Source of the DNA: Cristatella mucedo
Taxonomy: Eukaryota; Bryozoa; Phylactolaemata; Cristatellidae
Assembly: GCA_009760855.2 (NCBI GenBank)
Contig: WPIO01000007.1
Location: 12,338,001-12,402,000 of the forward strand
DNA: 64,000 nt
Direction of reading: 5' to 3'
Of the stretch, positions 25,801-39,500 are shown in pieces. Both the position numbers and the translations under genes were made by a program. Below the pieces are notes generated by a model, which had not been told where the DNA came from, made no database searches, and saw nothing but the letters and a program-made list of their open reading frames with translations. Each line of letters begins with the position of its first letter. The stretch's first letter is position 1.

Positions 25801-26590
25801 GGGTCAGCTGTTATGCCCTGCACTCACCTGCAGCCGCCTTTCGCTAGCTGCGAGCTCTGGCCGATTGCTTACTGAGCGTGTCATGTGATCCCTTAATCAT
25901 CGCAAGATCTTTACACCACGCCCGTACGTTGGCCAGAGAGGACACTATCCACTTTAGCGGCCAGCGACGACGCAGCGCCATGTAACGCCGGCCGCTCGAT
26001 CGCCGTGCACGTCCCAGAGACTTTGGTTTGGTTCGATACATACTGTTGTCCGACTTTGTCTAGTCTTTGCTGTACGTTGGTCAGATGTCACGTGGCAAGA
26101 ATCTCTACTATAGAGTTCTACAAGGGTCTGCTCATTTCTGGATATAGCAATTGAGGCCAATGGGACTGACCCTTCACTTCATTGTCACAGTCACAGTCAT
26201 AATATCCCATCTCTGTTCAAGATTAGGGGCGGCTGCATGGGTAGCAAGTTGATTATCTACGGCTACCAGCTTGGTGTCAGAATCCCAGAAACGCAGTCGC
26301 CCGTCTCTTTGCTAAAGAAGCTGCGATTGCTCTTCGATCTAAAAATGAAGGCATTTTTTTATTCCGATCTAGAAGCTGCAATGAGTTAGCCAGCTCCCAC
26401 TGAAATATGAGGATGTGCTCCTCGGCGCTGGATTATGAACGCCACAGGGGTTTATTAGTGGTTTGTGTATTTTCAATTTTAGGCTTAGGCTCCGATTTTC
26501 TTTTAGATGATATTGTAAAAAATGAATTTATTTAAGAGCGGAAAGCCGATCGGTGTTGGTAGTCTTTTGTTTCACTACCGCTAGCTGCTG
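22900..26590. other. No recognisable feature (3.7 kb)
   Basis: No exon, SINE or LINE piece is recognised. An AT-rich stretch at 24,685-24,760 can fold (AATAAATGAATTA with its complement). A TTACAGCAGCCGA motif recurs three times near 25,025-25,090. Confidence 0.4.
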
Positions 26591-26591
26591 G

Positions 26592-26680
26592 AATTTTAAG
26601 ATCGCCCACTGCAAGATTTGAACCTATGACCTCGGTAGTGAAGGGCGAGCGCCTTACCACTTGGGTTATTGCGGCACTCA
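26592..26680 (-). mobile_element. Truncated tRNA-derived SINE (type 1)
   Basis: Only the tRNA-like head is present, with the B box diverged to GGTTCAAATCTTGC and an A-box-like CAAGTGGTAAGGCGCTCGC. Confidence 0.65.
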
Positions 26681-27057
26681 AAACATCAGATTAAGATGGT
26701 TTCACACTGCATGTGAAATTACATCTAAGATTTGGAGAATGCTGATATTGGGTCAGATCATTTGCATAACTACGTGATTCCGGTTGCTTCAATACTTTAT
26801 GAGTCACGATTCGAGGCGCTAGGCCTTAAGCAGTAACCAAGCGGCTGTGAGGTCTAGCTGTAATTACTCACATTGCGTCGGTGCGAAAGGCTTAGTCCCA
26901 AAAGACTACAACATTTTAGGCAAGCATAACGAACATAACTTCTGCTAGTCCTTAGAAAGAAGCGACTGACACTAGTGGAACTAGGACCTCTAGGACGGCT
27001 AACAAGTCCTACATGCCGCAGGTATGAATGAAGATGAAAGCAATCAAGAAAACCTGT

Positions 27058-27192
27058 ACTATAATAATAATAATATTAATATTAATACACTTGATAAAGT
27101 GCCATCGGGGAACTCAATCTCTTTCTGGGCGCTTAACATTTGCTGCAAAGGAAAACGCGATTGAATGGTGAGCAATATCAAGCTTGATAAAA
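27058..27192 (-). mobile_element. LINE-A tail, strongly 5'-truncated
   Basis: An ATT/ATA tail at 27058-27088, then the hairpin tail and the first ~60 bp of 3'UTR. Confidence 0.82.
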
Positions 27193-30100
27193 CCATTGAA
27201 TCCGTGAACAATAAGCAACGGGGATGGAAGGAAGTCGTTCGAGCTTTTTTGCTATGTCTTTTTAGGAGATCAATTTTGCATAGAAAGCCGTGCACATTGT
27301 TTAATAAAAGAAGCATTTAAAGAAGTCCCTGCTGTTCACGCATCTCTTGAATCCCTGCTCCCATTTCACCATATCCTTCTAAATGCTGGCCGTTAAGCCC
27401 ATAAACATAGGTCCTCATGTTTTGATGGAATCGCAGTAAACCCAAATGAATTTATAAGCCAACTCTTTTATGAACTGCATTTGAATGAGTCTCTATAATA
27501 AACTCACCGATCGAAGTTTCGTAACACCATGCCGACCCGTAAAAGTATGGAACACATTTAGACGTTTCTAGTTATTTGAAGTATCAACCCTACCATTTTT
27601 TGGTATACCAGGGTATCGTAGTCATCATCACTATTCAAAGGCAAGAAACGTCGCAACCCCGTCTGCAGGCGTTGGTTACTTCACAGGGTTATGCGTTTAG
27701 TGTCACTTGGAGTGCCACACGTTGGCGAGTCCTCGTCTTTCTGTAGACGCGAATTCAAGCTAGTGCCGAAATATTCATAAGCTGAATCAAGGTCAGCACA
27801 AATTTATCCAGATTGAAAGTACGTATCGCTGGTAGACATAAACAACGCGAAACGGCACCTGGGCCCAGCGCGAGTCCAGTCATCACGCGGTGACGCATAT
27901 GCACGTGGTACATCGGGGTTATCACCCCATGGCATCATTTTTTTTAGCTTTCGCATCGAGCTTGGGACTCTGCGTTAGCTGTGTGACTTCATGCTAAAAC
28001 GCCTCAATTATGAAATATTCTTAACTGTGCGATCTTGGATTAATGAGACTAGTCTTTAACAGCTGAACATACTCTTTGATGATGGGGCTTCGATATAACT
28101 GTGCGGATTTAGAGCGACTACAGGAAAGAGATGGGGGCTAACTGCAAATAGCAAACTAGTTCATTCCTTAGTTCCGCATTACATGGTTCGTTAGCTGCCA
28201 TGTAAAGTTTCTATAAGATAATTTTTGATACAGAAGGTGTAAAAATTCAAGCAACACAATTATTTTTTTAACCGGAAAAGCTCTCTCCTACTGGGTCAAA
28301 AAAGGATTGCTTCCGGCGAGATCAGGAACAGCAGTTAGTTCAGTTCGCTCCAATTAATGAGCGTCGATTATGTTTTCGGATATTGTCGTTGGGCGGCCTA
28401 GCCGTTTTTTGTATCGAAAGAATTGCGACGACAATCGGATTTGCTCGCTAAGAGGTGAGAGCTTGTGCACTTACCAAATCAAATTCGATACAACTCTATT
28501 GTGTTGCAATCATCTTGAACCCAGAGTAGCAGTATCTAGGGCTGAATCGAAACAGTTCGATGTTGTGCTGTCTGTCGCTGCATTATAATGAAAAAATGTT
28601 GCAATCTCATAGTGCATTTTTCGCCTCAACTTGATGGCACAATTGACGGGTTGACGTGGCCTCACTGTGGTCACCAGTCATTTTGGCCGAGGGATCGCTG
28701 GACGATTTCATGTCAGGCACCAGTTCGAGCAAAGACACTTTAAAATAGGGATAGCAGTAAACTAGTACGCTATTGTTTTCAAGCAACCGCTTTTCTAACT
28801 TCAGCCATCTTTGTGTGATGAGCCAATCGTGTGAGCAAGCAGCATCATTTGTTTCTCGGCCTGTCTGCCGGCCGATCAGTGACCGAACGCCGACTTGATG
28901 GGCATGGTAGCATAATTCTGAGCGAAAGTTTACTCGCGAAATTTTATCTGGCACCGATTATGCTGTGAGGAAACAGGCAGTGCCGAGTGTCAGATTCGAT
29001 CAGGCTACAAATTTGTTCTATGAATCTAACTGAGGCATCAAGGCGTTCTAAGCTGCCCGTGAGGCAGCCCCACAGCCTCTTCGTTGAGGTCGCCTCTCTC
29101 TGTATTATTTCCCTTCGCTATTCCTGCTTTCTCACCCTTTTACCTACTTTCTATTTTTGGGACTAGATCTTATATTTCCTGCCTTTCGTCTCTCTTGGCT
29201 ATTAGATCACTTCTCTAGTCGTCAACTTACAGGCGAACCTTTCGTCGAGGGCTTGCCGATTGCCAGCCAACTGTCCCCACGAAGGCTGTGAGCTAGCTCT
29301 GTGGCATTGACCAGGCTGCACCTGATGTTCAAAGCTTTGCATTGTCGATCAGTCAGTAATTGACTCTATCCCTGTACTGTATCACCAAGGCAAGGCACTC
29401 GGCTCTCGCAAAGTTGTACAGATAATCAGTGGTCGGCATATGCTGTGAGATAGCCTGTGATGTGGCTGGTTAGCCGGTGCAGCCACCCTTCACCTGTGCT
29501 GCTGTTGCAGCTGGAGCCTAACCCTTGCCCTCTCCACCACCCCACACCACCCAGCCAATCCACCCCCAGGCCTTCGTGGCCGTGAGCCCTGAGGCCCCGA
29601 TGCCTGCCTTACCGTGGGTGGACAGGCAGAAGCTAAAAATAAAGCAACAAGCGCTCAAGCAGTAGCTTGCCCACTTAACTGCCTAACCTGCTACTGCTAC
29701 TGTCATCAGCAGCTGTGTGAGGCGGGCAAGGTTCAGAGCTAGCTATTATCCTTAGCAGCCTCTCGGAGTCAGCCCTGCAGTGTAGACAGAGGATGGGCCT
29801 GCTTGACGGAGAAGGACCCTCTAGTTCCTCCCCCCCCTGCCACTCTTTCTCTCCACTCCCTTCCATTTCTTCCTCCTTAATGGGCTGAGCTTGCCCCCTG
29901 CCCCTCCACGGCTGTTGCCGCCTTCTCACATTGCTGCCTCTCGTGCAAGACTGGAGCGCGTGTGATGTGTGGCGTTCACAACTACTAGCGTGCCGGTTGG
30001 CTGTTGTCGAAGGCCACTTCATGATGTGCTCAAGGAAGCCTTGAACCCTCTGGATCTGGGGGCGGCGGCAGCTGCGATCTGTGGAGAGAGCCCAGTGTGC

Positions 30101-30655
30101 ACTCGACCGTATTGAATACTAAAGAGGCCAAGCAAGCTTGAATTCTCACGTGTGCTTGACTGGCTACATTCTATAGGCCGATTTTAGTGGGCTTTCGTTT
30201 TGTGCTCACTCTCAGGTTAGCGAGATCAGCCGAGGCAGTTAGTTGAAGGCTACATGTACAGTGTCTGACTTTTGTCTGACCCATCTCATCCGACTGCTTG
30301 CTTACCTGGCTTCAGAGTATGGCCATTAAAAGAATCCTCCTCTAAATGTGGCTTCAGAGTATTGAGGTGGGATAAATGCTGTTTAAAGTGTTACTATTGC
30401 TCAGATTGTGTAATGACTTGAGCAAATTGAGTGAAAGCGTGTTCACATCGAGTGAACAGCTCTCAGTGCTAGCTGCTTCTGTCTATTTCAAAACCTATAC
30501 GGCCCTGGTCTTCTGTAGTACACCCTTATGCTCTTACTCTGTTGGCAATAATGTAATAAATGTTTATGACCGCCCGTCTGATTGCCTGGTGCCTCCTTAT
30601 CTGGCTAGGCACCCCCCCCGAAATTTGTGGGACTGATCTGTAGGTCAATAAAATA
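27193..30655. other. No recognisable feature (3.5 kb)
   Basis: No gene or repeat recognised. 29,500-29,930 is C- and pyrimidine-rich. Confidence 0.4.
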
Positions 30656-30656
30656 T

Positions 30657-30802
30657 GAAAAAATATATAATTCCTTTGTATAGTCCCCAAGGGAACTAAA
30701 TCTGTATTCAGGTGCTTCACATATGCCTTGGGGCTCGAGCCCACGAACACAGCTCACCTTGGTCGGAGCGAGCACACCTTAGCCGCTGGACCAAACCAGC
30801 AA
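30657..30802 (-). mobile_element. tRNA-derived SINE (type 2)
   Basis: The minus strand shows GGTCCAGCGGCTAAGGTGTG, a B-box-like GTGGGCTCGAGCCCC and the tail GCACCTGAATACAGATTTAG. Confidence 0.78.
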
Positions 30803-31990
30803 TCTTATGAAGACAAAGGAAGCGCTAACAGCAGCATTACAACTTATCACAAACTGTACGACGACCACTCTTTGACGAGTCATTCATCGTGTACAATTTT
30901 TTGCTCAGCTGGCATTGAGATTATTCTAGTCTAGTTCAGATCTGCCAAAGCTAGTTCGATTCCAACTGCAGTGATTCGACTTGAGGGAGCACTTGCACTA
31001 GTACCAGTTGGGAGGGTGAGGCCAGCTCAGCTAAGCAAGCCAGGTAGAAAAGGACTGGAAGTTGATGGAATGGACTTGCCAAGCAGCTGTAACCAGACAA
31101 GGTGGTGGCAATGGCAAGGAATGGCAATGAAGATGGAAATTTTTGATCGGAATGTGCCTAAGATGACACATGAAGTGATTGATTAACAGTGCCACTGGCT
31201 ACCGAGGATTAGCTTCATCCGTCATCCTAATAGGAGGCAGGCTAGTTTGAAACACTAATACAGGCATTGCTAAGGACAATCGGTATCCGGTGGGACTGGC
31301 TTGTTTTTGAGCCTTGTCGAGGAGCAGACACAAAAATCCATAGGGCCGATAGTGCACACGCACGACAACATGCAGGCCTGCTTAGCAGAGGCAGCGGCAG
31401 CAGCTTTCTGGCTTGTGGACCAAGCCATTGCTCGCCCGATAGGTCCTGGGGCTGCAAGCCCATCTGCGCTAGTTTGACTCCGGCTAGCCAGTGTGAGCAC
31501 GTGCCGACTAAGCCTGGGCTGTCTGGCCTACCACCACAGCCACCATTGGCCAGCACAGCCTCAGTCTGCACGCCCGATCCACTTTTACCACTAGTGCCAG
31601 GCATTTGAAAAAGCCCGATCTCTATTTCTTTCGAACCACTTCTTGTAGTATTCTTCACTTGCTTTTCAGCTTGTTAGATATTGTGATAAGACTCGATAAC
31701 ATTTGTTTTTCACCAACTGACTATCGAATCGGTCGTTGTCATCACCACGGCATCGGTGTGATGCTTATATAGCCAACGGTGGTTTTTGCCTGAAGCTAAA
31801 GGTGGTTCTCTAGCCAAGGACTTTCGCCTTGGTTAACCTCTGTTTAAATGGCTCCAGCCATACCGAATTGTGCCTCCGCCCACCATCCTCAGTCCTCCAC
31901 ACTGCACCCAAAGTCCATGTAGTATGATGTACAACCACTGTATATGCCTCCGTAACAAATGGTAGAGAGAGACAGAGGTTAAAACAACAA
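30803..31990. other. No recognisable feature
   Basis: Overlapping frames on both strands at 31,240-31,660 (up to 138 codons) mirror each other, as expected of GC-biased non-coding DNA. No domain is seen. Confidence 0.4.
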
Positions 31991-31996
31991 AAGCAG

Positions 31997-32819
31997 TAAT
32001 AATAATAATACATTTGTTATAGTGCCATGAGAGAACTCAATCTCTTTTTTAGGCACTTTACATTTGCTGTAAAGGAAGCACGATCGAATGGTTAGTGGTA
32101 GCATGCTCAATGAACAACAAACATACCATGGTTAGAGGTGTAATGCACAAGGTCAGCATGAAAATATGGTGGGTGGCAGCATGCACTGTGTCAGCACACA
32201 TAAGTACACAAAGGACGAATCACGTGGACCCACTAAATGCTGTGATTAGTTTATGATTTTTCAGTTTCTTTTTAAATGTTGTCAAGTCAGGTGATGTCAT
32301 GTCGTGACGCAAGTCGGAAGTGAGTTTCAGGCAAAGGATTTGAGGTTCGTTCGAAGTATAGGCAAACGATTAGATTCCGAAAAGCTGGTGGTAACATGCT
32401 TAGCTCGGTGGAAGAGTAGATCTGAAAGGTAGGCTGGAGACAAAGAATGAACAGACCTAAAAGTGAGTTACAGAACCTTGAAGTTGATGTGCTGCCTGAC
32501 TGGGAGCCAGTGCAGGTTGGTGTGATGTGGCAACCCCAATGCTCACGACAGAAAGCCTGGCTGTAGAGTTTTGCACCTGCTGTAAGCGCCTGATTGCACA
32601 GACCGGTAGGCCAGCTAGCAGTGAGTTACAGAAGTCAAGATGGTCTGTCCCAAATACATGGACCAATTTAGATGTGGAATCCCTGTCTAAACAAGCGCGA
32701 ATTTTAGCAATGTTACATAGCTGAAAGTAGGCAGACTTGACTGTGGAGCTGATGTGGTTGTCTAATGAAAGGTCACCTAGGTTTCGTGAAGATTCAACTG
32801 CGCACAAGCTGGTAGAGCC

Positions 32820-32820
<1 letters not shown>
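31997..32820 (-). mobile_element. LINE-A copy, truncated against a GA tract
   Basis: The tail is at 31997-32010, the 3'UTR runs to ~32,260 and RT C-terminal text to ~32,815 (CLGSTSLCAVESSRNLGDLSLDNHISS in one frame). Its 5' limit coincides with the start of the GA-rich repeat. Confidence 0.85.
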
Positions 32821-33506
<686 letters not shown>

Positions 33507-33507
<1 letters not shown>

Positions 33508-34780
33508 GGAGGGGGAGCAGCTTGACCGGCAGCCGAGGCCTATTGCTTGCCTAATCGTGAAGCCCCTAACTGTGGCAAGCGCCTACTCTAGCACCACGCA
33601 GCTATGCTCACCATGGTCGTAATTGCCATTCAACTAGCAAGCCAAAAGTCGATTGGTGACCGTCTACCGTGGCCCACAGCACAGACGTGTAGCAGCCAGA
33701 ATGCTCGGCTTGCCTTCAGTGTTAATGTAGCTGTTGTGTGGCAGCTGCCTGCTAGCGCCAGCGCGTTGTACATAGGCGATAGGCGTTGCTAGAGCTGCTA
33801 TTTTAAGTCAGGGAGCCTTCCTTCACTCGATCTCGAGCCGGGCAATAATGCTGAATGGGATTGCCTGGAAGGTTACAAAGCAGTGCACCCTTTATGGTTG
33901 TCCTATAGAGGGTGCTTCGCAGTAGAGCTGCTCCCAGCGACCAAGAGAGCAGCAGTCTCCGCATCACAGAGCAGCTGCTATTGCACCAGAATTGCTACCA
34001 CCGGCCTGCCGAAGCCTCTGTCTACTTCCCTGCGATTAAAGAAGAAAGTGCCCTCCAGTGTGCTAAAATTATTCTCACTGGTGATGAGGCTAGCGAGGTC
34101 GTCGAAGGTCATGACAGAATTCACCATCTGATCATCCAGTGCGGACCTTTCGAACTAGCAGCTGCTTACTATGCGTACTCGCTGCCTGTTGTCTGTAAAA
34201 CTGCTCGCCGTATCGGCATCCAGTCTGAGCTTAAATGCACCATGGCGTTTAGTGAATATGTCTCGCAGTTTACAAAATGTAACCATATTTTGGGGGAATT
34301 ATAATTTCATTAAAGTTAACTTTCTCAAAATTGGGCAATTAATCCTTCTGTTGGTTTACTCAGCCTGATCCTTTCCCACCTGCCTTTCTATATTTCCTGC
34401 CGATCAAATGATGCGATATTTTGCCAAGTGTGCAGAGGAGCCAGCTGGGCTTTTGACCGGTTGATGTATGACATGCTGGTTGTATCTCCTTTTTTCTCTA
34501 GGCAGTTCGAACGATAGAAATTGTCAAAGTTTGTAGCAAAAAGGAAAATGTCACGGTGTTCTTATTGATTACTTCAGATTATAGCGGCGGCCTGTATTGT
34601 AGACCTGCTGTTCATCATATTGTTGTAGCAGTTGTCTGTGCCAGATTTAAAAATTACTCTTTATCTTAATGATTATTATCGTTGCTTTGCATCAGAAATC
34701 GGCACTCAGGTTTCTCTAAAGTCTCGTTTGGGGTGACCTCTAAAGCGCATCTTGGGCTTCGCGCGGACCGAGGTCCACTG
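33507..34780. other. No recognisable feature
   Basis: Two overlapping + frames at 33,883-34,304 (82 and 130 codons) have no recognised domain or clear splice context. Confidence 0.4.
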
Positions 34781-34958
34781 CGCATGCTTAATGATTAGGC
34801 AGCCATTGCAATTCCGGTTTCTCCGAAAAGTAGTTGGCATTGTTGCGCGGCCGAGGACTCATTGAATTAGTATGCTACTACTCATGCGAACCGCACTCGT
34901 TTTGACCTGTTTGGCAACGAAAGCTGGAAAAGTGTTTGACCAAGACTTTCGTGCGCAG

Positions 34959-34995
34959 CGACCTCTTCGCGCGCGCAGCGCGCGCGAAGAGGTCG
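34959..34995. repeat. 37-bp near-perfect palindrome, 17-bp arms, 3-nt loop
   Basis: CGACCTCTTCGCGCGCG, then CAG, then its exact reverse complement. It lies in a CpG-rich stretch (~34,780-35,060). It could fold as a hairpin or cruciform. A promoter or CpG-island role is only possible. Confidence 0.95.
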
Positions 34996-35703
34996 CGCGT
35001 CCTTCCACGCGACTCTTCGGGCGTACCAGGATTGAATGGTGCAAGCGCAGACGGCGGCGGCACGCCGAGGTGCAGCAGTTCGTGCTAGCTAAAGGTACAG
35101 GAATTGCTGTCGTTAAGTCAAAGGTGGTGCTAGTAGTATAGCGCTGTTACCTGTTGTTGGGAGCGCGGAGCTTTTAGCGCATTCTTTTTCCGGTCAGACC
35201 TGTTTCAGGCTGAGAGCGCAGCAGTAGGTTACCTCTTTTATGGCTTCTGCTCCTTTTCGTCTTAGCAGCGTAGTCTGCTGCATGTGCGCGCCCTCTCTCA
35301 CCTTTCACACCCGTTTGTGCGCACACGAACAACACGTGCCGCATGTGAGCGTCTTGAGGGTGCACAGTTGTTGTCCGTGATGAGAGCAAGGTAATGAGAG
35401 CCAGTTGAAAAAGCAGCCCACGTGATGTGGTACATTTGCGAGCCTTAGCTGCTGCTGCTGCATCTGCATCTTTGGTTCGAGCTCGAGGCTGTGTTGCCCG
35501 GATATTTGCACCAGCTTGTCTTTATCAGTTTCGGCTCTATCCACGTTGTCCCTCACTTTGTTGGTTCGTCCGCTTGAGCGGTATTTTTGCCAGTCGTCAC
35601 TGTTTAGCCTGTTTAAGCTGTCTTCACTCAACCGTGTGCATACACGTCTATATTCATAGCTCTACAGCTGTGGTGGCTGGCAGGCCCTGTAAGTGTGTAC
35701 GTG

Positions 35704-35706
<3 letters not shown>

Positions 35707-35790
<84 letters not shown>
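35707..35790. repeat. (GT)n microsatellite
   Basis: A GT run of ~42 units with a degenerate GT-rich 3' flank. Confidence 0.98.
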
Positions 35791-35792
<2 letters not shown>

Positions 35793-35955
35793 ATTCGTAG
35801 GTATGTATGTTTGTGTGTGTATTTGTAGGTGCGTGTATGTATATGTATTTGTAGGTGTGCGTGTGTGCGCTCGCATGTGTGCAATTCCTTCGGGTGGTGG
35901 ATCTGTTCATATTCTGGCTAGTGGGCTGCAAACTGTATTAGATTAAAAGTAGGAG

Positions 35956-36012
35956 TTAAACGCACCTGATTCAACAGCCTCGTCTACATAGCGGCAGAAG
36001 AACCTTAGCAAC
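35956..36012 (-). mobile_element. SINE type 1 tail fragment
   Basis: Matches the type 1 tail (TGATTCAACAGCCTCGTCTA, minus orientation). The tRNA-like head is absent. Confidence 0.6.
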
Positions 36013-36239
36013 TCCCCCCCTCGATTGCTGCCATGATTGCTGCCCCGATTGCTGCCTGATGTGGGTTTATGAAAGCTACCTTTTTATCTGCTGAAGCCGG
36101 GCACCGTGGGATCTTTGAATTCATTTTGAATTTGCTTCTAGCACGTACGCAGCTATGTCAGTGCTTTGACTTCACCTTGTCTTCTAGGATGTCAAGCTCC
36201 ATTTATTCCCGTCTTATATATTGCTGACGTTTGTACTTA

Positions 36240-36530
36240 GATGGCAGCAAACTTTTTCAGATTGAATGAAAACACAACCTAATTGTCATGGGCAAACCTA
36301 GTGCTACTCAGATAACGGAAAGCCCACTCTCAAAGTGGACTTTGCCAACTTGCCTTCTATCTAGATTTCCACAAGTCACTACTCGTAGGTCTTTCTGGCA
36401 ACGCATTAGGATGTTTGCAGTTGGTGCAAAGCTATGCATTCAAGCTTTTCTGTCGTGAACATCGAAACTGTCACATTAACCACTTGTCATCGACCTGCAC
36501 TCTCTACTCAATCGGCAAATTAACTGAGTA
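36240..36530 (+). mobile_element. Internal LINE-A RT fragment
   Basis: Frames give AANFFRLNENTT (AANFLKLNDDKT equivalent) and LQLVQSYAFKLFCREHRNCHI, with ~150 bp deleted between them. Confidence 0.7.
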
Positions 36531-39500
36531 ACTAAGAGTGTTTCATACTATTCCTTGGAAAATTTGTTAATGAAAAGGTAGCTACTGCCAAAGTGAGGCT
36601 GACATACAGTTAACTAAAGCCAACGAATGTTCTTTCTCTGGCCAAAACGTTCACCACTTTTGAGGATGTAATCAATAAGAGCTATTTGGTTGTTGTGTCA
36701 GCATTTTCCAGTGAAATGCTCAAAGTTGTAAGTGTTTAGTTGATAGCCTTAGATGCATTGCTGAACGGTCGGGTGCCAACAAATAGGTAACAACAATAAT
36801 AATAATAATAACAGTAAGACTATATGTATTGCATTATAAGAGGACTATATCTCGTAGGCTGTTCAATTTGCTGGAAAGGAAGTCACAATAAGGGATTGCT
36901 AGAAATGCAATGTTATCATCAATAGTATAAGAACGGATACCACACACAAGAATGATCAAACTCCAATATGAGCCTTACAGAGTACAAACATCTGTCACTG
37001 GTAGTGTTCCTAATGAAACAAAGAACAATTTGCTTGAAGAGAGCCCTAGAACACAAGGATGCAGATGCTGCTGCTATACAGGTATAGTCACATGTTGCTA
37101 GTTTTGGCAGATCTCGAACAGCAGAGTTAGCGTTTAGTGGCTTGCATCCATTTTTGTCAGTTAGCCACCGCAGCCTTTAAGGAAAAAACCTGCACCTTCA
37201 TTTCTTTATTTAAACCCTTAGCTAGTAGCCTCGTTAGAAGCTTACTAGATGTTTGGTGACATTTGTAGTAGCCCAACTACAATTAAGTTGCACTTGGCAC
37301 TTTTACCCAAGTTTTCTCACTAGTGAGAACGATGCAACGATAGATCTAATGTCTAATGGTTCTAAGCTAGGCGTTGCCATTCATAGCAACCCATGCACAC
37401 ACAAATATATATATAAAGTGTTGTAGAGGGAGTTCTGAAAGGAAAAGAGTATTACTGGACGTCTGGACAAATTTTGTCATGTACAACTCAATGATGCCCA
37501 GATTGACCAACTATTGATGCTTTTATTAGTGCATTGCCCACGAGCAGTCTGTGATTCTAGCTATGGATTTTGTGTTCCTTACTGTTATTACATAATTATT
37601 GTATCTTCGGCCGTTCTTCCTTTGTCGTTTGGGTTCCATTTTCCCGACTTCCAAGCAGCAAATTAATAGAAGCCTTTGTGACTATTTTCCTTAGGGCCAC
37701 CTTATTATAACTGGCAGCCCAGGTATCTTTTTGAATTTACAGCTTTGCTCATTGTAAATTGGCAGCAACTCTTTGCTTAACCTATTCATGAAACTTAGTA
37801 ATGAGAGTGCTATTGTCAGGTTTGATACTTAGATAGGTACGATGCATGTGCTTGCATTTTGCATATTTATTGATCTCGAACTGGGACTGCTGTATGGGTT
37901 GCTCTATGTGAAAGTGCCTGAATCCAATATTCTTGCTTTGGTCATATTGTGAACACTCATATTTGTGTATCATATTTTCTATCCACCTTCTAATTCCATA
38001 TTGCGATTAGGCTTGGTAAATGTCATGCTGGAGAGCATCTGTTGTGCATTCAATATTAATAACGGTAGTTGCAGCATTTAGCTGAATTTCCATATGGTCA
38101 TTTACCTGTGATTACTCTTGAGGGATTGCTCTAACTTGCCCTGATCCTTGTGAGATCTTTGTGTGCAAGTAATATGATCTATGGACTGTACAAGTAAAGA
38201 CATGTTATTTATGCTGTCTAGCTTGCACCTACTGCTTGAGAATATGAGAATTGCATTAATATGCATACTTCAATAACGTTCACAGAAAGTGCATTGCTAG
38301 GGTCTTTTTTTTTAGATTTCTGTACTGCAGTAATGGAGGATCATATAGCAGCAAGTGATACATTTGTGAAATGATACTCTTTAAGCTGTGAAGTGTATTG
38401 ACTTTTAGAAAACTTATAGCCATGCTGTATCTGCCTGCTGATGGTAAGTTGGGGTAGAATTCTCCACGATGAGCACCGTTGTAAGTTTCTTTTACCTCAG
38501 TTTGTGTGCAGTTGGTGTCACTAATATTAGCAGGATTAGTACTAGCAATGCCATGATCACCTGCATGCTACTGTACGTGAAAAGGACTCGAACTTATGTT
38601 AATTTGTGATAGTCGGCCTTAACTGATATAGCGATACTTCAAAAGCAGTGAATGGTGGTCCTTTGTTTATGCACATAATCATACTTTGCCTGCTGTTTTC
38701 CATGCAGTTCCTATTGCTTGACCTATTTATTGAAATTACGGAGATTTTGCGTGCCACATTTTTATTTGTTGTATGATCTGCAGAGTTTCGAAGGTTCTCT
38801 GACTTAAAAGCCTTGTGAAGGCTATCTGACGCTGTAACTTGTGATAACTACTAATGTAGTATCTGAAATGTACAAGTTGATATAAGCTTGTAGCAGCCTG
38901 AGTAATCGGCCTTTTAAAGTGATTAACCTTTTTAAAGCTACTGTATTTTTTCCAATATGTATCAAATTCTCGAAATTGCGAGATGCATCCTGAAACGCTC
39001 ACTGTAGTTGTCGTTGTACTGACTTACACGTTGAAACTGCACAGCTGTTCTTGAACTGAGACTACACCAGCTGTTCTTGACCCGGGAACCATATTTGATG
39101 CCACGCCCACTGCCAGACCGATTTTTGTCCGGCTTGACTGTTGCTTGAGATAAAGTAGGTGCGCAATGTGAATAACTTAGCTGCGTCAATTTTTTTTATT
39201 ATTTACATAATACTTAATGAGGCATCGCTACCCTGCAGAATGTGTGACTTGTGGCCAAAAGCCGGCAACCCACGGCGGTGTGCTGGGGGCGGGTGTTGCC
39301 GGTGGCCACGTGATCCCTGACGGAAACCGGCACCGTGCCTCCTTCCTTGCAGATAGCCGTCCTGAGCGGGCGGTTTTGTCTGTAGGCTGTCTGTGACTGT
39401 TGCAGTAACCAGGGCTTGGTATTGAACATCGGGGTAAGGCTGAATAATTATTTTATCTGCCGTGTTAGGCTAAGAGATTAGAGACTTCTCAATTTGAACC

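Noticed and set aside
34872-35141. 89-codon Arg-rich frame across the palindrome
   Set aside because: It reflects CpG-rich composition, and a similar frame exists on the opposite strand.
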